Numbered from the stretch's first letter, positions 15,633 to 27,983 are shown. The stretch: DNA of 64,000 nucleotides from Botrytis cinerea B05.10 (GCF_000143535.2 NC_037317.1:1364001-1428000), one strand, 5' to 3'. Notes: generated by a model from the sequence alone, not told the origin. Made by a program: numbers and translations.

Positions 15633-17400
15633 ATGCTGTCGATGATTTTAGCGACCATTTTGGTCACGGCTTTTACTTCGTTGTGTTTACTCGTCATTCG
15701 ACCCACAAAGCAACAGGGTCAGATACCTCGCATCGGCCAGAAACCAGGTCTCTTGGGCAACACATCCGATAGTCATTTTTTCAGACATAGCTTGGAGCTC
15801 ATTGAAGAGGGGTATGCAAAGGTATAGGCTAATCCTTCAATTATTATTTCCATCTGTTTTCTGACTTGTGAATAGTACAAAGACTCTGTGTATTCATTAT
15901 GGACGACAGATATGGATAGGGTCATTGTCTCTCGGAAGTTCATGAAAGATTTCAATGCTCTTCCAAGAAAACAAGTGCGTCTTACTGCATCGGTTCGACA
16001 CGCTGGTCCGTACACTGGCTTCGATATCGCGGAGGAAAGTGATCTGCAGTTCCTTGTTTGTGCAGGGCAACTATCCCAAAACATAGGTATTGGAAGCTAG
16101 ATCTCATTAAGTTATGTATAACTCACTTACAATTGAAAGGCCGTCTTGCTCAACCTACATACGATGAGATATTATTTAGGATAAACTCGAAACTTGAAAA
16201 GACCGGGAGCAAAGATGGTGAGTAGAATTGTTTTTTACATGTAACTTATCTAGTGGTCAGCTTGATTGACAGATTTCCAGGCAATTATAGCTTTCCGCTA
16301 TTTGGTCTCGCCATTGAACTTATTACCAGCGCTAGTGCTCGTGCTTTTGTCGGGCCGGAACTATGTAGAGATGCAGAATGGTTGGCTACCGCAACCGGCT
16401 ATACTATAGAGTGAGTTGAACACCGTCTTTCTCACTTTTTTACTAATTAATTTCATTTATAGCTCTGGAAATGTAGCTACCGATCTCAAGAAGCACTATA
16501 GATTTCTCCACCCTGTCATTGCTCCTTTCCTTAAATCCTATAAACAGATCCGCAATCGGTTTTCTGTGGCCCGCAAGCTTTTACTTCCACTCATACGGGA
16601 GCGCAGGTCAACTTCCGCGAAAGAGCATCCGGATATGGTACAATGGCTAATCGACTCTGCTCGTGGATCTGATGCAGAAACAGACAAACTAGTAACACGA
16701 ATGCTTTTTCTTAACGCAGCTGCGATACATACAACTGCAGAGGTCGCGACGAACGCCATACTAGATCTCTGTGCTAGACCTGAGGACGTCAAAACTTTGA
16801 AGAAAGAATTGACAATGGTAAACGAAGAAGCTGAAGGTGTTGATATCAGTGTTCGGACGCTGTCGTCTCTCAAGATGATGGATAGTTTTATAAAGGAATC
16901 ACATCGCGTGAATACTCTTGGATTAAGTATGAACACCAGCATAACTATTGAAGTCGCAATGTCTAATATATACTCCTTGTCTAGTGACGTTCAATCGTCA
17001 ACTTGCAATACCCGTAACACTCTCAAATGGAGTGACTCTACCCAAAGACACATATATCTCCATGACCCATTACCTCATCAACAAAGACCCTGAGCTATAT
17101 CCCTCTCCAAACACATTTGATCCTTTGAGATTTTACAAACAACGACAAGAACTGGGCCAACAAGAGCGATACCAATTCTCTTCTTTGAGCTCGGAGAATC
17201 CTTCTTGGGGGGTGGGAAAGTTCGCTTGTCCGGGTCGTTTCTGGGCAAGCGCTCAAATAAAATTGTTGCTAATGGTTCTCTTAAACGAGTTTGAGATTAG
17301 CTATCCGGAGGGGCAAACAGAACGCCCACAGAATGTGGTCAAAGGTGAAAAGAATCAAGTCAGTTTGGGCCAACGAATTGTTTTGAGAAGGAAAGAATGA
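15633..17400 (+). CDS. Cytochrome P450 of the diterpenoid locus
   Basis: Membrane-anchored haem monooxygenase of 432 residues. Inferred exons are 15633-15821, 15876-16086, 16140-16217, 16281-16410, 16463-16926 and 16985-17400, and every junction keeps frame. An N-terminal membrane anchor (MLSMILATILVTAF, continuing to VIRPTKQQG) is followed by conserved substructures: ELITSASARAFVGPELCR, an I-helix region with AAAIHTTAEVATN, K-helix ExxR as ESHR, and the haem loop WGVGKFACPGR with the Cys ligand. Fungal diterpene P450s of the gibberellin type (CYP68/CYP503 relatives) share these features, but the exact family is inference. It sits head-to-head with the diterpene synthase. The protein is shorter than the usual 500 or so residues, and some donor sites are weak (GTATAG, GTATTG). 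It may therefore be starting to decay, although no stop or frameshift is seen. Confidence 0.82.
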
Positions 17401-17689
17401 AAGGCGTGTAATTATATTATTCTATGGCCATTATGAATCAAATGATGGATAAAAGGTCAAAGTAAATATCGAGGAGAATTAATTGGATAAAATGAGCTTT
17501 TATAATTCTGAACGCCGCACACAATATCAAAACAAAAACGCTTCGCTTTTAAAGGAAATTCTCGGCTATATGATTATTTTCTCCTAATATTCTTTTGCCT
17601 GAGCTATATCCTGATAAGCTAGCATACCCGACATTCACAAAGAAGACGTGGATAATGACCTAACAATCACCATGTTTATTTCTTTGATC
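17401..17689. other. 3' flank between P450 and transporter relic
   Basis: AT-rich sequence after the P450 stop. No gene or repeat recognised. It probably holds the P450 3' UTR and the lost or degraded end of the convergent transporter gene. Confidence 0.4.
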
Positions 17690-18952
17690 TACCAGAGCTT
17701 CTTAGGGTACAATACAGTCATTAGTAAAAAGACAGCCTGTGAATATGTGGAGAGTATCCGATGAATCCGAGGCAAACATACGGTGAAGAATACCGAGAGC
17801 ACCAGCGAGAGAGCAGCAGCTGCGTAAATGAGGATATATCTAAATAGTTTTAACCTCGAATTGGATCGAACACAAGCAAAACTACACTCACGTATCTGTC
17901 AGAGCATCAGCAACGAAACCTACCCATCTCAAAGTTGCAGAGCTATCTGTAAAGGCACCCCTAACTAAGGGTTCAATAACAGACCCAAATCCCCAAACCA
18001 AAGCACTTCACGATTCGTTAGTTAGCACCAAAAGTATCTCGGGAAGCACCTACAAACATTCAATATATTCTATTGTTTCCTTAGGACTAGTGTTGACCGA
18101 TATCAACGTGAGAGCTCCAAGGTACATCCCAGTGCCCTGTTGAAGTGGTCAGTGATGGTTAGAAGGAGAACTCTGTGTTACATACACTAACCCCTCTTAT
18201 CACACGACCAAAAATAAGTGCTGTAGTATTTGGAGCTGCACCATATATGATGGAGCCGATGACGAAAAGTAATGAGAACTTTCAAGGTCAGAATTTGGAA
18301 GTGGAAGAGCCTCATCGTAAAAGTGCAAACCGCGATGTACAAGATCTTGGCGTTGAAGGATACAAAAAGCTTTCCATTAACTAACACCGTGGCTGTTACG
18401 GCCATCAAGAAACTTAGAAAAGTGTCAGATAGCTCATCTTTAGAGGTGGTAAAGATCTCATATTACCCCACGGAAATCCATGGTAGATTTTGAACTTCAC
18501 CGAAATCTTTGACGATGACTTACAAAATATGGTGGAAGTTTGACGCACGATACTTGTTTACTTTGGGAGGAAATATAGGTTGAATCACAGCTACAATTGT
18601 ATTATCTATGGCATAGAAGCAAAGGTTCGAGAGGATGGCGACAACTAATGGTACCCACTAAAAGGTATATTCTCATCAGTTCTCGCACTAACATTTAGGC
18701 ATTACTCCACAAGGTCAGTTTGAAGGAAATGGCTTTGAAATACTTTGATGCCATGTATACTGTGGGCAGTTTCGCTGTTTCTTTCTCTTCATCAGTTGTC
18801 ATAATAACCGGTTGGCCGTTATCTTTGACGGCACTAGAAGCTCTTGGCACACCTTTTGGATTGGATTCCATGATATCTAGACTGGTATTGGTACAGGGTA
18901 AGAAAATTGAGCGAGAGTATTGTAAGTTCACCTGAGGTGTGACCGCAGTCAT
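17690..18952 (-). pseudogene. MFS transporter, truncated remnant
   Basis: The minus-strand start at 18952 (MTAVTPQVNLQYS) leads, across several short inferred introns, into the N-terminal half of a drug:H+ antiporter-like MFS protein. Recognisable pieces in order are LSNLCFYAIDNTIVAVIQP (first membrane segment), LPWISVG, NGKLFVSFNAKILYIA, VIGSIIYGAAPNTTALIFGR (about 18185-18245), GTGMYLGALTLISVNTSPKE, and ALVWGFGSVIEPLVRG followed by TDSSATLRW. These match the first six helices, including the GRVIRG motif C region. After that the expected cytoplasmic loop and second half are missing. Only short hydrophobic pieces remain down to about 17690, with stops. Fungal metabolite clusters usually include such an exporter. 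The exon chain is inferred by eye, so details may shift. Confidence 0.68.
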
Positions 18953-20053
18953 CTTAGGCTTGTTGTTCCTATATACACCACTACTTTCTGTCTATTCCAT
19001 TTCTAGTAGGTAGCACCAAGTTGGAAGTATGTTGGAAAGTGCGGGGCGTGCGATCCAGCAAAATTTGTAGAATATGGCATGGGGTAATGCTGAGTCAATG
19101 TATCCCTTGATCGCTCGCAGATCTGTTTATATCCACGCCTGTAACACACCAGAATTTAATCTGCTGTACTTTAAAATGACCGTGTAATAAGGTGAGCACT
19201 AGCATGGAGACTTTCGGTTGTAAGATTCATGTATTTCCTTTTAGCCAATCGGATCATGAAAAATATTCCGATATGGAGACGAGCGGCAATTATATACCAG
19301 TGTACATTATGATGACGTTATTATATCTTGGTATATGTATGCATTACTAAGCCCATTTGCCGAGAATTCAGCATGATGTCTATTGTCTCTACCATATTTT
19401 CAATATTTTGTACCAAATCAAACAATTATAACACAGATTGATATGACTATATAAGTATTGAAATATGAGTATTTTCATCTATTTGGGCAACTTAGTGTAT
19501 CTCTTTTTTGTCCATACGAAGCCATCAAACTTCTATACGAACCAGGAATACACACTAGGTGGGTAGTGACAAGCACAAACGGAGTACATATCTAAACAAT
19601 ATTGACACATGACAATTGCGATTGGTGAGAACTTTGAAGTATCCTTGTTAGCCACGCATGAAAACACTACTGCCACTGCAGAAGATGAACGCATATGTAC
19701 ATATCCTATCTCCACCTCATCATATCACGTTGCGAAGGGTTCGTGCATTGGCAGGAAATATATGGAGCTAGTGCTAGATTGGGACAGTAAGAATATGAAC
19801 CTTAGATTCAAAGGTATTGCTAGCTCAAGGATGTAGAAAGTAAGTGCGGGGGAGAGCATTGGAGGTGAAGCACCGTTTATATGCTATCGAGTGAAATTAC
19901 TGGACTTCTTGAGATACAGACCGATCAGAGTTGAAGATTTTGATCAAAATTGACATCATAAACTTCACGGCTTATGGAGAGGCTTCAACAACAAAATCGG
20001 CATTGGCATTGGTCACAATATGCACCATTTTATTAGGCTCGTGACTCAGAACT
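18953..20053. other. AT-rich intergenic region inside the decayed cluster
   Basis: No recognisable gene. A plus-strand frame at 19609-19836 (75 codons) has no family resemblance that I can see. Several stretches look like heavily mutated former coding DNA, but none can be named. Confidence 0.4.
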
Positions 20054-21817
20054 GTGCTCTTTCCCCATGGCAATGCTGCAGTAAAAGCTCCCATTGTTGG
20101 TCTGAGATGGGCCTACCCCGCGAGGTTTCAGTATCTCAGCAATGCAATGGGCCTTCTTCAAGAAGGATATAATCAGGTAAAGCCTGCATCTGCTCCCTCG
20201 ATGACTGTAAATCGTTTTTCTGGCAATCACTTAGTACAAAGACCAGCTTCAAAATAAACGGGAATGATATGTCAGTTGTGCCTAGCAGGTACGTCAATAA
20301 GCTTCAAGCTATTCCGGAAGAAAAGCTCAGCTCTATGGTTGCAAATATTGAGGTGAGTTATTCATGAGATTTCTGATACTCCGTAATGTAGTCCGACAAT
20401 CAGAAGTTCTCACCGTCCGAGTCCAATTAGATGATTCAAATAGTTTGAAATGTCAAACTCGCTTTTAATAGTACACTGCTTCCAACTGTTACAAGCTTCG
20501 TACTAACCTGTGTGTAGAATTTCCAAGGTAACTGTAACATCATCGAGATTTTGCTGCGTGGGAACTATCACACTCATGCCATTCATACGCGGCTTACCCC
20601 TAAGCTTGGCCTCTTCGTGCCTTTGATATGTGAAAAGATGAGACGGGCGTTGACACAAGAGATACCTCGGTGCAAAGGTTCGGCTTCTACAAGCCACTCT
20701 AAATCTGGCAACTATAGTAAAATAATGTTTTCCAGACAGATAGGTTTCCATACTTGGGTTCGAAACTATAGTAAGATTTGTTGTGCATGATTTCGCACGA
20801 ATATCGGTTGCTTCTTTGGAACGTAACAAGTAATGGATGGAAATTCAAAGAATGTTCCCGGAGAACGTCTTCCGAGTTGCAATTCAAATAAGAGTCCTTC
20901 CGCCCTATCTTAAACGAATCTCATCATGTCTCATGCCCGCTTCCTGGGCCGTCTCTCGGAATCTCCACAACGCGCAAAGACTAATCATACCCATTTTTGA
21001 AGAGCGCAGGCGAATGGAAATAATTAACGATCCAGATTATAAACCAATAAATGATTTTCCACAGTGGTTGATGGATGAGGCTTGGAACGAACGGGATGGG
21101 CAACCGGCAGAGCTAGTTCATAGACTGCTTGTTTTGAGGTTGGCGTCTGTTCACACAACTTCTATAACGGCAACTCAGGTTCTGTATGACATTATAGCTC
21201 ATCCAAAATACCTCGAACCGCTCCGAGAAGAGACCTTACAGGCTCTAAAGGAGGATGGCGGTTGGCAGAAGACGACGCTCACAAAAATGAGAAAGCCTGA
21301 CAGTTTCATGAAAGAGTCACAAAGATTAAACGGTCCCAGTCTTAGTAAGTTTTTGTAGTTGCTTTATATAGACATGTTCCTGACGCGCTCAGTTGGCTTC
21401 AAACGTGCTGCAATGGAAGATATAAAGCTTTCTGACCGCACGATACTTCCAAAGGGTGTTCATATGGTAGTGCCTGTTGTGCCGATTATTCTCGAGTCTG
21501 TAACACCCGATCCAGGTGTTTTCCAGGGCTTGCGCTTATATTACGAGGGGCAAAAGCCAGGACAAAGCAACCTTCATCAATTCGCCATGACTGATAAGAA
21601 TAACATGCATTTCGGTCATGGAAAATACTCCTGTCCAGGCAGATTTCTTGCAGCACATGCCATCAAAATTCTGATTGCTCATCTTATTCTCAATTACGAT
21701 TCCGAATTTCCAGAAGGCAAATCTCGGCCAGGAAATTTGTTAGCTCATGAGTGTTGTTTCCCAGACCCTACAGCACGTATATTAATGAAGGAACGAGAGA
21801 GCCCTTGGAGCATATGA
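20054..21817 (+). pseudogene. Second cytochrome P450, frameshifted and internally deleted
   Basis: Related to the P450 at 15633-17400. Remaining pieces in order are PIVGLRWAYPARFQYLSNAM and EGYNQ (from about 20087), an intron ending at 20233, YKDQ then a one-base frame change near 20242 into FKINGNDMSVVPSRYVNK, an intron at 20353-20517 holding a MITE-like copy, and NFQGNCNIIEILLRG through LTPKLGLFVPLICEKMRRAL. A gap then replaces the region between the C and F helices. After it come VLPPYLKRISSCLMP, an I-helix region (RLASVHTTSITATQ), ExxR as ESQR, and the haem loop FGHGKYSCPGRFL (21611-21645). No N-terminal anchor or start codon is found. The C-terminal half is open across one normal intron (21344-21391). 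Missing start, frameshift and internal deletion make function very unlikely. Confidence 0.85.
20391..20500. mobile_element. Diverged relative of the Myb-intron MITE
   Basis: The sequence from GTCCGACAATCAGA onward aligns with 8877-8965 (shared stretches include ACAATCAGA, CAATAGTTTGA against CAAATAGTTTGA, and the GCTTTTA block). TA lies next to both proposed ends (20389-20390 and 20501-20502). The outer part of the left terminal repeat is missing and the right repeat is eroded. It sits inside the intron at 20353-20517 of the P450 pseudogene and accounts for most of that intron's excess length. Confidence 0.6.
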
Positions 21818-23366
21818 TTCTTCTTCACTTTTTAACTGTCATGCCAATTTCTCTTGCCGCTTACATACGGTTGGAGGATAAACTAACCCTTAAAATTGAA
21901 TGGTTTTAATTCTTCTATCTAGATTTGACATTCACGTACCTGGGAACCCGTGCTTTTGGGGATTCGGTCCAACTCAACTTTGGAAAAAATGAAGGATTTT
22001 TATTCGTGCCTTCTCACTCATATATCTACATTAAGAGTAGATTTAATGCCCAACAGCAAGCCTTGACTGCGTATATTAACCATTTAACTCTATAATATTT
22101 TGCCTGAAGAGGCAGTTCCAACGGCTCTACTTTCCTATTTCATCGGCTACATAAGAAGATTTTGAAATACACGTATTCTAAATAAATAGTTCTCTTTGAG
22201 TGATTTGGTATACCGGAAATTCGCCTATGAAGGGGGGGGGGGGGGGGGGGGGGGGGGGTCGAGCTTTGAGCCTTGAACAAATGCACACCTCTGTCTCTTG
22301 ATATATTCTAATACATCCGGAACTTCTCGTACAACACGCTCAAGTAATAGTATTTTCCAAGCGGAAAAAGACCTCTAAGAATGGTGCCTATGCAGTTTTA
22401 TAAGAGTAAATAGTCAGGAAATCGGAGATTCAAACAAACTCGGTATGAACAATCGCATTGTGCTTCATTACAGAATTGCATGAATGATGAGTAGGGATTA
22501 GACGAATGAAACACTCAGTCACAATCCTCGGCATTTGAACTCGTCTATATTCAAGTCAATAGAATTCTATCGCATTGCTACCTAGTCGGTGCCGTACTTG
22601 TATAGTTGAACCTGGACAAACTTGGCGCTTAAAACATGCCCTTCTTCACCTCAGTAGTTCATCTATACTATAGTAGTAGTTCTTCAACAAGAAGCTACAC
22701 ATAAGCACTAATGCACAAACTATTAGAGTACGTATTGCAACCTTCTATTGTGTATATTTGTGAATTTAAATTTTCTACCAGATACATGCACTGCGCCGCC
22801 TGATGTGTTCAATTTGCAACATGTTCGTGACAGGAAGAAAGCTAGGATGGGATGGTGGTAAATGTTATCATAACACTAGTCATTCCTCAGACAACACTAA
22901 TGTATCTCCAGTTCTGATCGTTTTCGCGCTAGTTTGACTACCAACAAGAGAGAAATGCGAATTTCTTGCTTATACCATCTATAATTTTTCGATTACCAGA
23001 GCCACTTGCTTCATTGTTGGTCACTACCACTCAATCCTTTTTTCATTCGCATAATAGCTCAGAATATTTAGACATCGAACATTATGGAATTGCACATCAC
23101 GTTTGGGACCTTCTCCCACTTCACTAGAATAATTAGCTGGTAGGTTTCAGAGATGATCAAGAAGAGCGCTCCAAATTAATGGAACGATAGCTCCATGGAA
23201 TTGGGGATATAATGTGGCCTCCAGGAATCTTTTGTGCGAAAGTTTCCATCTCGATGTATTATTTATCGATCTTCGGACCAATCAAAGCCTTTCGCTGGAC
23301 CGTTTATGGATGTAGCTTGTCTCGCTTGTCTTGTCAAACGCTATGTCTGATTAAGCTTTAGGTGTA
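21818..23366. other. Intergenic region of the decayed cluster
   Basis: AT-rich sequence with no recognisable gene. It contains the poly-G tract described separately. It also covers the place where the missing C-terminal two-thirds of the multicopper oxidase would be expected on the minus strand; no such sequence is visible, so that part appears deleted. Confidence 0.5.
22232..22258 (+). repeat. 27-base poly-G tract
   Basis: Uninterrupted run of G in otherwise AT-rich DNA. Its length is at the limit of what sequencing resolves, so the true length may differ. G-quadruplex formation is possible. Confidence 0.9.
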
Positions 23367-24574
23367 TTAGATAGGTGGGTCAGCAATAACTGTCAATATA
23401 TGCCCATCGATACTGAATTTCTGATTCCCTTCTATGCCTGGGTTTATGAGACGAAGTCGGTGCGTCTTACCCGGATGAAAATGAAAACTGGAAAGTCTAG
23501 CGTTGGCTTTACAAGAAGCATTCACAGTGATTGCGCTACAATTAAAATCCATCTTTCCGTTGATCAGATTATTGTTGGCTGCGAGTGGATTTGCAGGCAC
23601 CGAGAAAAGTCGTTCCACCACCTGATAGTAATCTGCGTGATACCCATCATGCTGCAATCTAAGATGAGCCTAAGAATATGAGATATCGAATAAGAGTTCC
23701 TTACGAGCATAGCCGGACCGATAACAATATCATAATGAACGTTCCCAGGACTATTTGAACGTCAGCAATAAGACATTAGGAAAGACCAAGAGCGAACGAG
23801 CCCATACATGACTAATAGTCTGAAAATACCAGCGCCGTATTGACCACTGTAATGACTGTGATGCCATGACTTGAAGATGTTGATTAGACTAGAATCTCAT
23901 GGGGAAAATCATTACTTACAGTGCCATATTGATCTGCCTGTAAGTTTGTTAGAACGGTTTGCAAAGACAGGTATTAAGCTCAACATACTCGAAAGCGATA
24001 CTTGAATTGGCTGCCAGGACTTATTGGACATTGGCTAATTCAGGAACGCTATCCATCCAAGGTGTGCCGCTCTGCAGAAGTCCGTGCCAGTCAGTGGATG
24101 GTAGTCCCTTCACCTTTGATATGGTTTAGAACAGTGACTTGGATCATATCACCCTAGTTAGCATCAAGAAGTGGCCCATGAAACTGCCCATTAATAAGGA
24201 TGACGCTATTGCACTATCTCGTTAGCAAACAAACCTTGCCATGTGACTAAAAATATCTGTCTCGGTGCACCTTTTATTTACTCCGTCAGGAGCTATATCT
24301 CCTCTAGTCATGGTCAATTCATAATACACGGTAAGTTTTGTGTTTGGAATCGCCCCATAAATGTTCTGCGGCGATGTTTGTGGCTCCTAGAATGCTGTTA
24401 TTAGTCTCGGTAGACAGCCAAGATGACATTTAGAGAACACATAATTGTTGAGTTATAGAGAGGTAATTTTGGTACATCGAGCGTCCCCCATAATGACAAG
24501 CCATTACTCTCGAGTTGATATAAGCTTGCCACAAGCAGAGTTGTCGCTTGGGTGATGAAGTCGGCGAATCGCAT
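23367..24574 (-). pseudogene. Laccase-like multicopper oxidase, broken and truncated
   Basis: An apparent signal-peptide region (MRFADFITQATTLLVASL, from 24574) is followed by cupredoxin-1 sequence: NTKLTVYYELTMTRGDIAPD, VILINGQFHGPLLDAN, GDMIQVTVLNHIKGEGTTIH. Next come HGLLQSGTPWMDS, ISQCPISPGSQFKYRFRV, ADQYGT and WHHSHYSGQYGAGIF (copper motif HSH, 23849-23866), then the second-domain start NLINGKMDFNCS and FHPGKTHRLRLINPG. Defects are a Trp-to-stop change (24154-24156), a tandem 4-bp duplication inside the first copper motif HWHG (about 24087-24096), and a frame change near 24047. The gene is also lost abruptly after HILTVIAD (about 23380), removing the third domain and its copper ligands. 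Laccases oxidise phenols using copper; this copy cannot do so as it stands. Intron positions are inferred by eye. Confidence 0.85.
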
Positions 24575-26978
24575 TTCTAATGGGGTTTGGAGATGTTGCA
24601 CGACCCCAAAAGACGACTGTTGTACAACCAAATAAAGATTTGAAGTGCCAAGCAGGAGACTTACACTTCTACTTGTGCTTGCACAAAGAAGAACAATCCT
24701 GGCTAGCCTTTGCTAATATTCCAATTGACAATCCAAGATTTGGAAGTATGCAGGCGTGTGGCGATATTATGGAGTGTGGCTCTAAATTCCACATGGCCAT
24801 CATGTATTTGAATCACCGCCGTATTCTAGTAGCAAATGAGAATACCGTGTTGGTGACAAGGTTACAGGGAAGATAAATAAGAGTAGGTATGGGTATACAA
24901 TTAACCCAACGAAATTTTTTTTTTTAAAAAAAAAACACCAAAAAACATACGCCAATGATACCGATAGCTTGAGTTTGGTTACACCCAGGAAATCTGCGAT
25001 TCTTCTCGAGACTTGAGCTGACATATCTTAGCTGCTACCTCAAGGGCATAGTGTAGCCTCCGAATCCAATTAGCGAGGGTTATGGCCATTTGTCTTCTTT
25101 TACTCACTATTGAAGAATTCGTTTTGGCAGATGCGCCCAATACAAACATTCGAATACAGGCTCCTAAAGCAATCCGGGAATATCTTGCGACCGAATGCGA
25201 CACTAAGCTCGAGATTCTGGAAATTGCGGCATCTCTAGGCTATATGTACGTATAGTGTAAGCCGTAAACCTACAATAATTCTTCTATCCAAGTGTTTTTT
25301 GGTATATCATAATATATGATGGTATTACTCCCGCTATAATACTCTTTTCGGGGTTGTCAATCCTTTTTAAACTGGGTCTCTTCTGTTCCAATTCGAGGCT
25401 TGGAATGGAGTGGTCGGGCGACTCGTGGTGACTTTGTCTATCATATATCCTCATAAGTGAGGGAAGTGGTTAGTCAATGAGTAGCTCTTGATTGTACTGT
25501 TACCTTGAAGATACTAACGATCGCGTGGTTCAGAATCGAGTTTATGTTATAAAGATGAATGGTAATGCATATCACGATTCTATGTCAGAGTGAATGAGGC
25601 GATAGTCTTGTGAAACTTACTTGACTAAGTGGTCTGTGATGCTAGCCTTGTGCTTAAATCAAGCATACTTGGTATGTTACTCACATCTGATTATTCACTA
25701 ATAAAACATGAGTGATGAAGATGAAGGAAAGGGAAAGGAGGTCTTCCAATCCTTCAATCACTACTGTTTCGTTTCAAGTATCATGTAGCCACTAGCTAAG
25801 AACACAGGCAACCAATAGCCAAGACGCGGGAGCTTAACGTCTAAAATCAAGTACTTCAAGTAGATGCACTGAAATCTTGAACTACGTTCTGTGCGGCCGG
25901 AATCTTCAGCGGGTTTCTGTGCGGGTATAGGTCACAAGCCCACAGTTGGTATATCTTCATCTTAGCACGATTAGTCGAATAGAGATAAGACAGTGGGCGA
26001 CTTCAAGTGATATAGGTGAGTGCACACATCTGCACTTCTATACGATCCCCTCGTTTCGCAGCCATTTGAGTAAAGCTGCATTCTACAGATGGGCAGTGTT
26101 CTTCTCGAATGGCCCATGAAAACTAACTAGCCCACGACGACCTACTATATCGGTGAGTTGAAGAATTTCCATAATCATCTATTATCCTGAACAACGAACG
26201 TGCGGTCAACGATCTGCCATTCCCACATAGCAAAGAGCTTATGAGAGTGCTCCTCTTTAAACCACTTGAATCTGGTTGTGTAAACCATGCTCTCTATCTG
26301 GCATACTAGGCATGTATACCAACAACCGAAAATATTGCTTACGGGAAAAGTGACAAAAATTTGAAGAGCTACTTTCACTGGAAACTCAACATAACTCATA
26401 CTGCATATCTGATTTCGGTGACGATGCAGTTGCGGAGGATAATGCCATTGGATGAAAGTAACAAACCAGCGGGTTTTTTCTGTGCAATACAGAGACAAGC
26501 GCCAATAGCAACTTGGTAACTTGCAGCGACTATAAGTAAAAAAAAACTAGATGAGTTCGTTCATCTAACCGACCTCTCACTGAGAGGCTCTCAGTCCTCG
26601 GAGACTACTCTTCAGCATTGGGAAGCCATTCCAAATACTATCTGGAACTTCTCTAATCCGCAAAAATAAAACAAAGTGTGGATTGAAGAGAGAAAGTAAT
26701 CTTCTATTAGAAAAGCAAAGCAAAATCATGACTGACAGATTTCCCACCGCATTTCAAAATCTCATCTCAATCACCCGCAAAAACCAATCCAAGCTTTCAC
26801 ATCACCATCACCAATCCCCACCTTCCCATTTGATTGCACCACACACGTGATCCTCAATCCCTCCCAACCTAACTTACTAAGCACACCCACTAGCGGCTCA
26901 CTCCAAGCAACATCACGAAATCTCCAAAAATACCTACAAATCGTACCACTACCGCATCTTCAATTGACACATCCCACC
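24575..26978. other. Boundary region between decayed cluster and COX4
   Basis: No convincing gene. An A/T homopolymer block lies near 24917-24933. Minus-strand frames at 24979-25203 and 26175-26498 (74 and 107 codons) show no domain that I recognise; they could be further coding relics. The last 150-300 bases before 26979 are pyrimidine- and A-rich with CACACC runs, as expected for a fungal promoter and 5' leader of COX4. Confidence 0.5.
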
Positions 26979-27983
26979 ATGTTTCTCCAACGCTCAGCCA
27001 TTGCTGCTGCTCGCAGAGCAGCCGTCTCTCCCGTCATGAGACGCAGCTTCACATCTAGCATCATCAGAAGTATGTTTATCCTCGTGTGTTGCATCCCGAA
27101 AACTATTCGACCTCGGGTACGGAAGAGCCTGGGGTTGAAGCTTGAGAAGAAGATGGACTGTGAGAGGATGGTTTGAGAGACGCATGGACTAATTGTGATG
27201 GTTAGGAGAAGCCGCACCACCGGCCGGATCGAGCGACCGAAAGATTAAAACATTCGAAGGTGTGTTTATTCGCGAAGCCGGGGCGCGGGAAAATGGGGAA
27301 GGGAAAGATGGGGACAAATGGACTGATATATAATGCGCACCACGTGTAGAAATCAAGACCGAGGCCGATCTCGTCGGACCCGGTGCCGCGCCAGGAACCA
27401 TCCCTACCGATCTCGACCAAGCCACTGGTCTCGAGCGTCTTGAGATCTTGGGAAAGATGCAGGGAGTTGACATTTTTGATATGAAGCCTTTGGATGCTTC
27501 CCGAAAAGGTACGCTTGCGTGAGTCTGCTAGGAGGAATGTCAGGCTTGGATTGTTGTGTATGAGGTTTGGGAAGCGAGATGAATGCAACGGATGGGATCA
27601 AACCAGAAGGATTTTGCTGATCGATGAGGAATGTATAGGCACGTTGGATAACCCAATCATTGTCAAGTCTTTCGGTGATGAACAATATGCTGGTTGTACT
27701 GGATACCCAGTTGACTCGCATGTTACTATCTGGCTTACAGTACGTCTAACAACCCCTTCATTTTTTTCTTTTCACAGGTCACTTTTCAGTACTGATTCTT
27801 CCCCAGATGTCCCGCGACCGCCCCGTTGAGCGTTGCCCAGAGTGCGGAAACGTTTTGAAGATGGAATATGTTGGTCCACAAGAAGATGCTCACGACCACC
27901 ACCACGACCACCACGATGATGGACACCACAACTACGAAGAGCCAAAGACCTTTGCTGATTTCGTTAAGCCAGAATACAGATAG
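26979..27983 (+). CDS. COX4: COX4, cytochrome c oxidase zinc-binding subunit
   Basis: Nuclear-encoded subunit of respiratory complex IV in the inner mitochondrial membrane (yeast Cox4, mammalian COX5B). The 193 residues come from exons 26979-27069, 27206-27259, 27350-27508, 27639-27739 and 27807-27983; all phases agree. The N-terminus is an Arg/Ala-rich mitochondrial presequence (MFLQRSAIAAARRAAVSP). Conserved family sequence follows: TGLERLEILGKMQGVDIFD, PIIVKSFGDEQYAGCTGYP and the zinc-binding RCPECGNVLK, giving the expected Cys set (CTGYP plus CPEC). A His/Asp-rich stretch (DHHHDHHDDGHH) precedes the C-terminal PKTFADFVKPEYR, an extension typical of filamentous fungi. The start is the first ATG. 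The gene marks the end of the decayed cluster. Confidence 0.96.
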
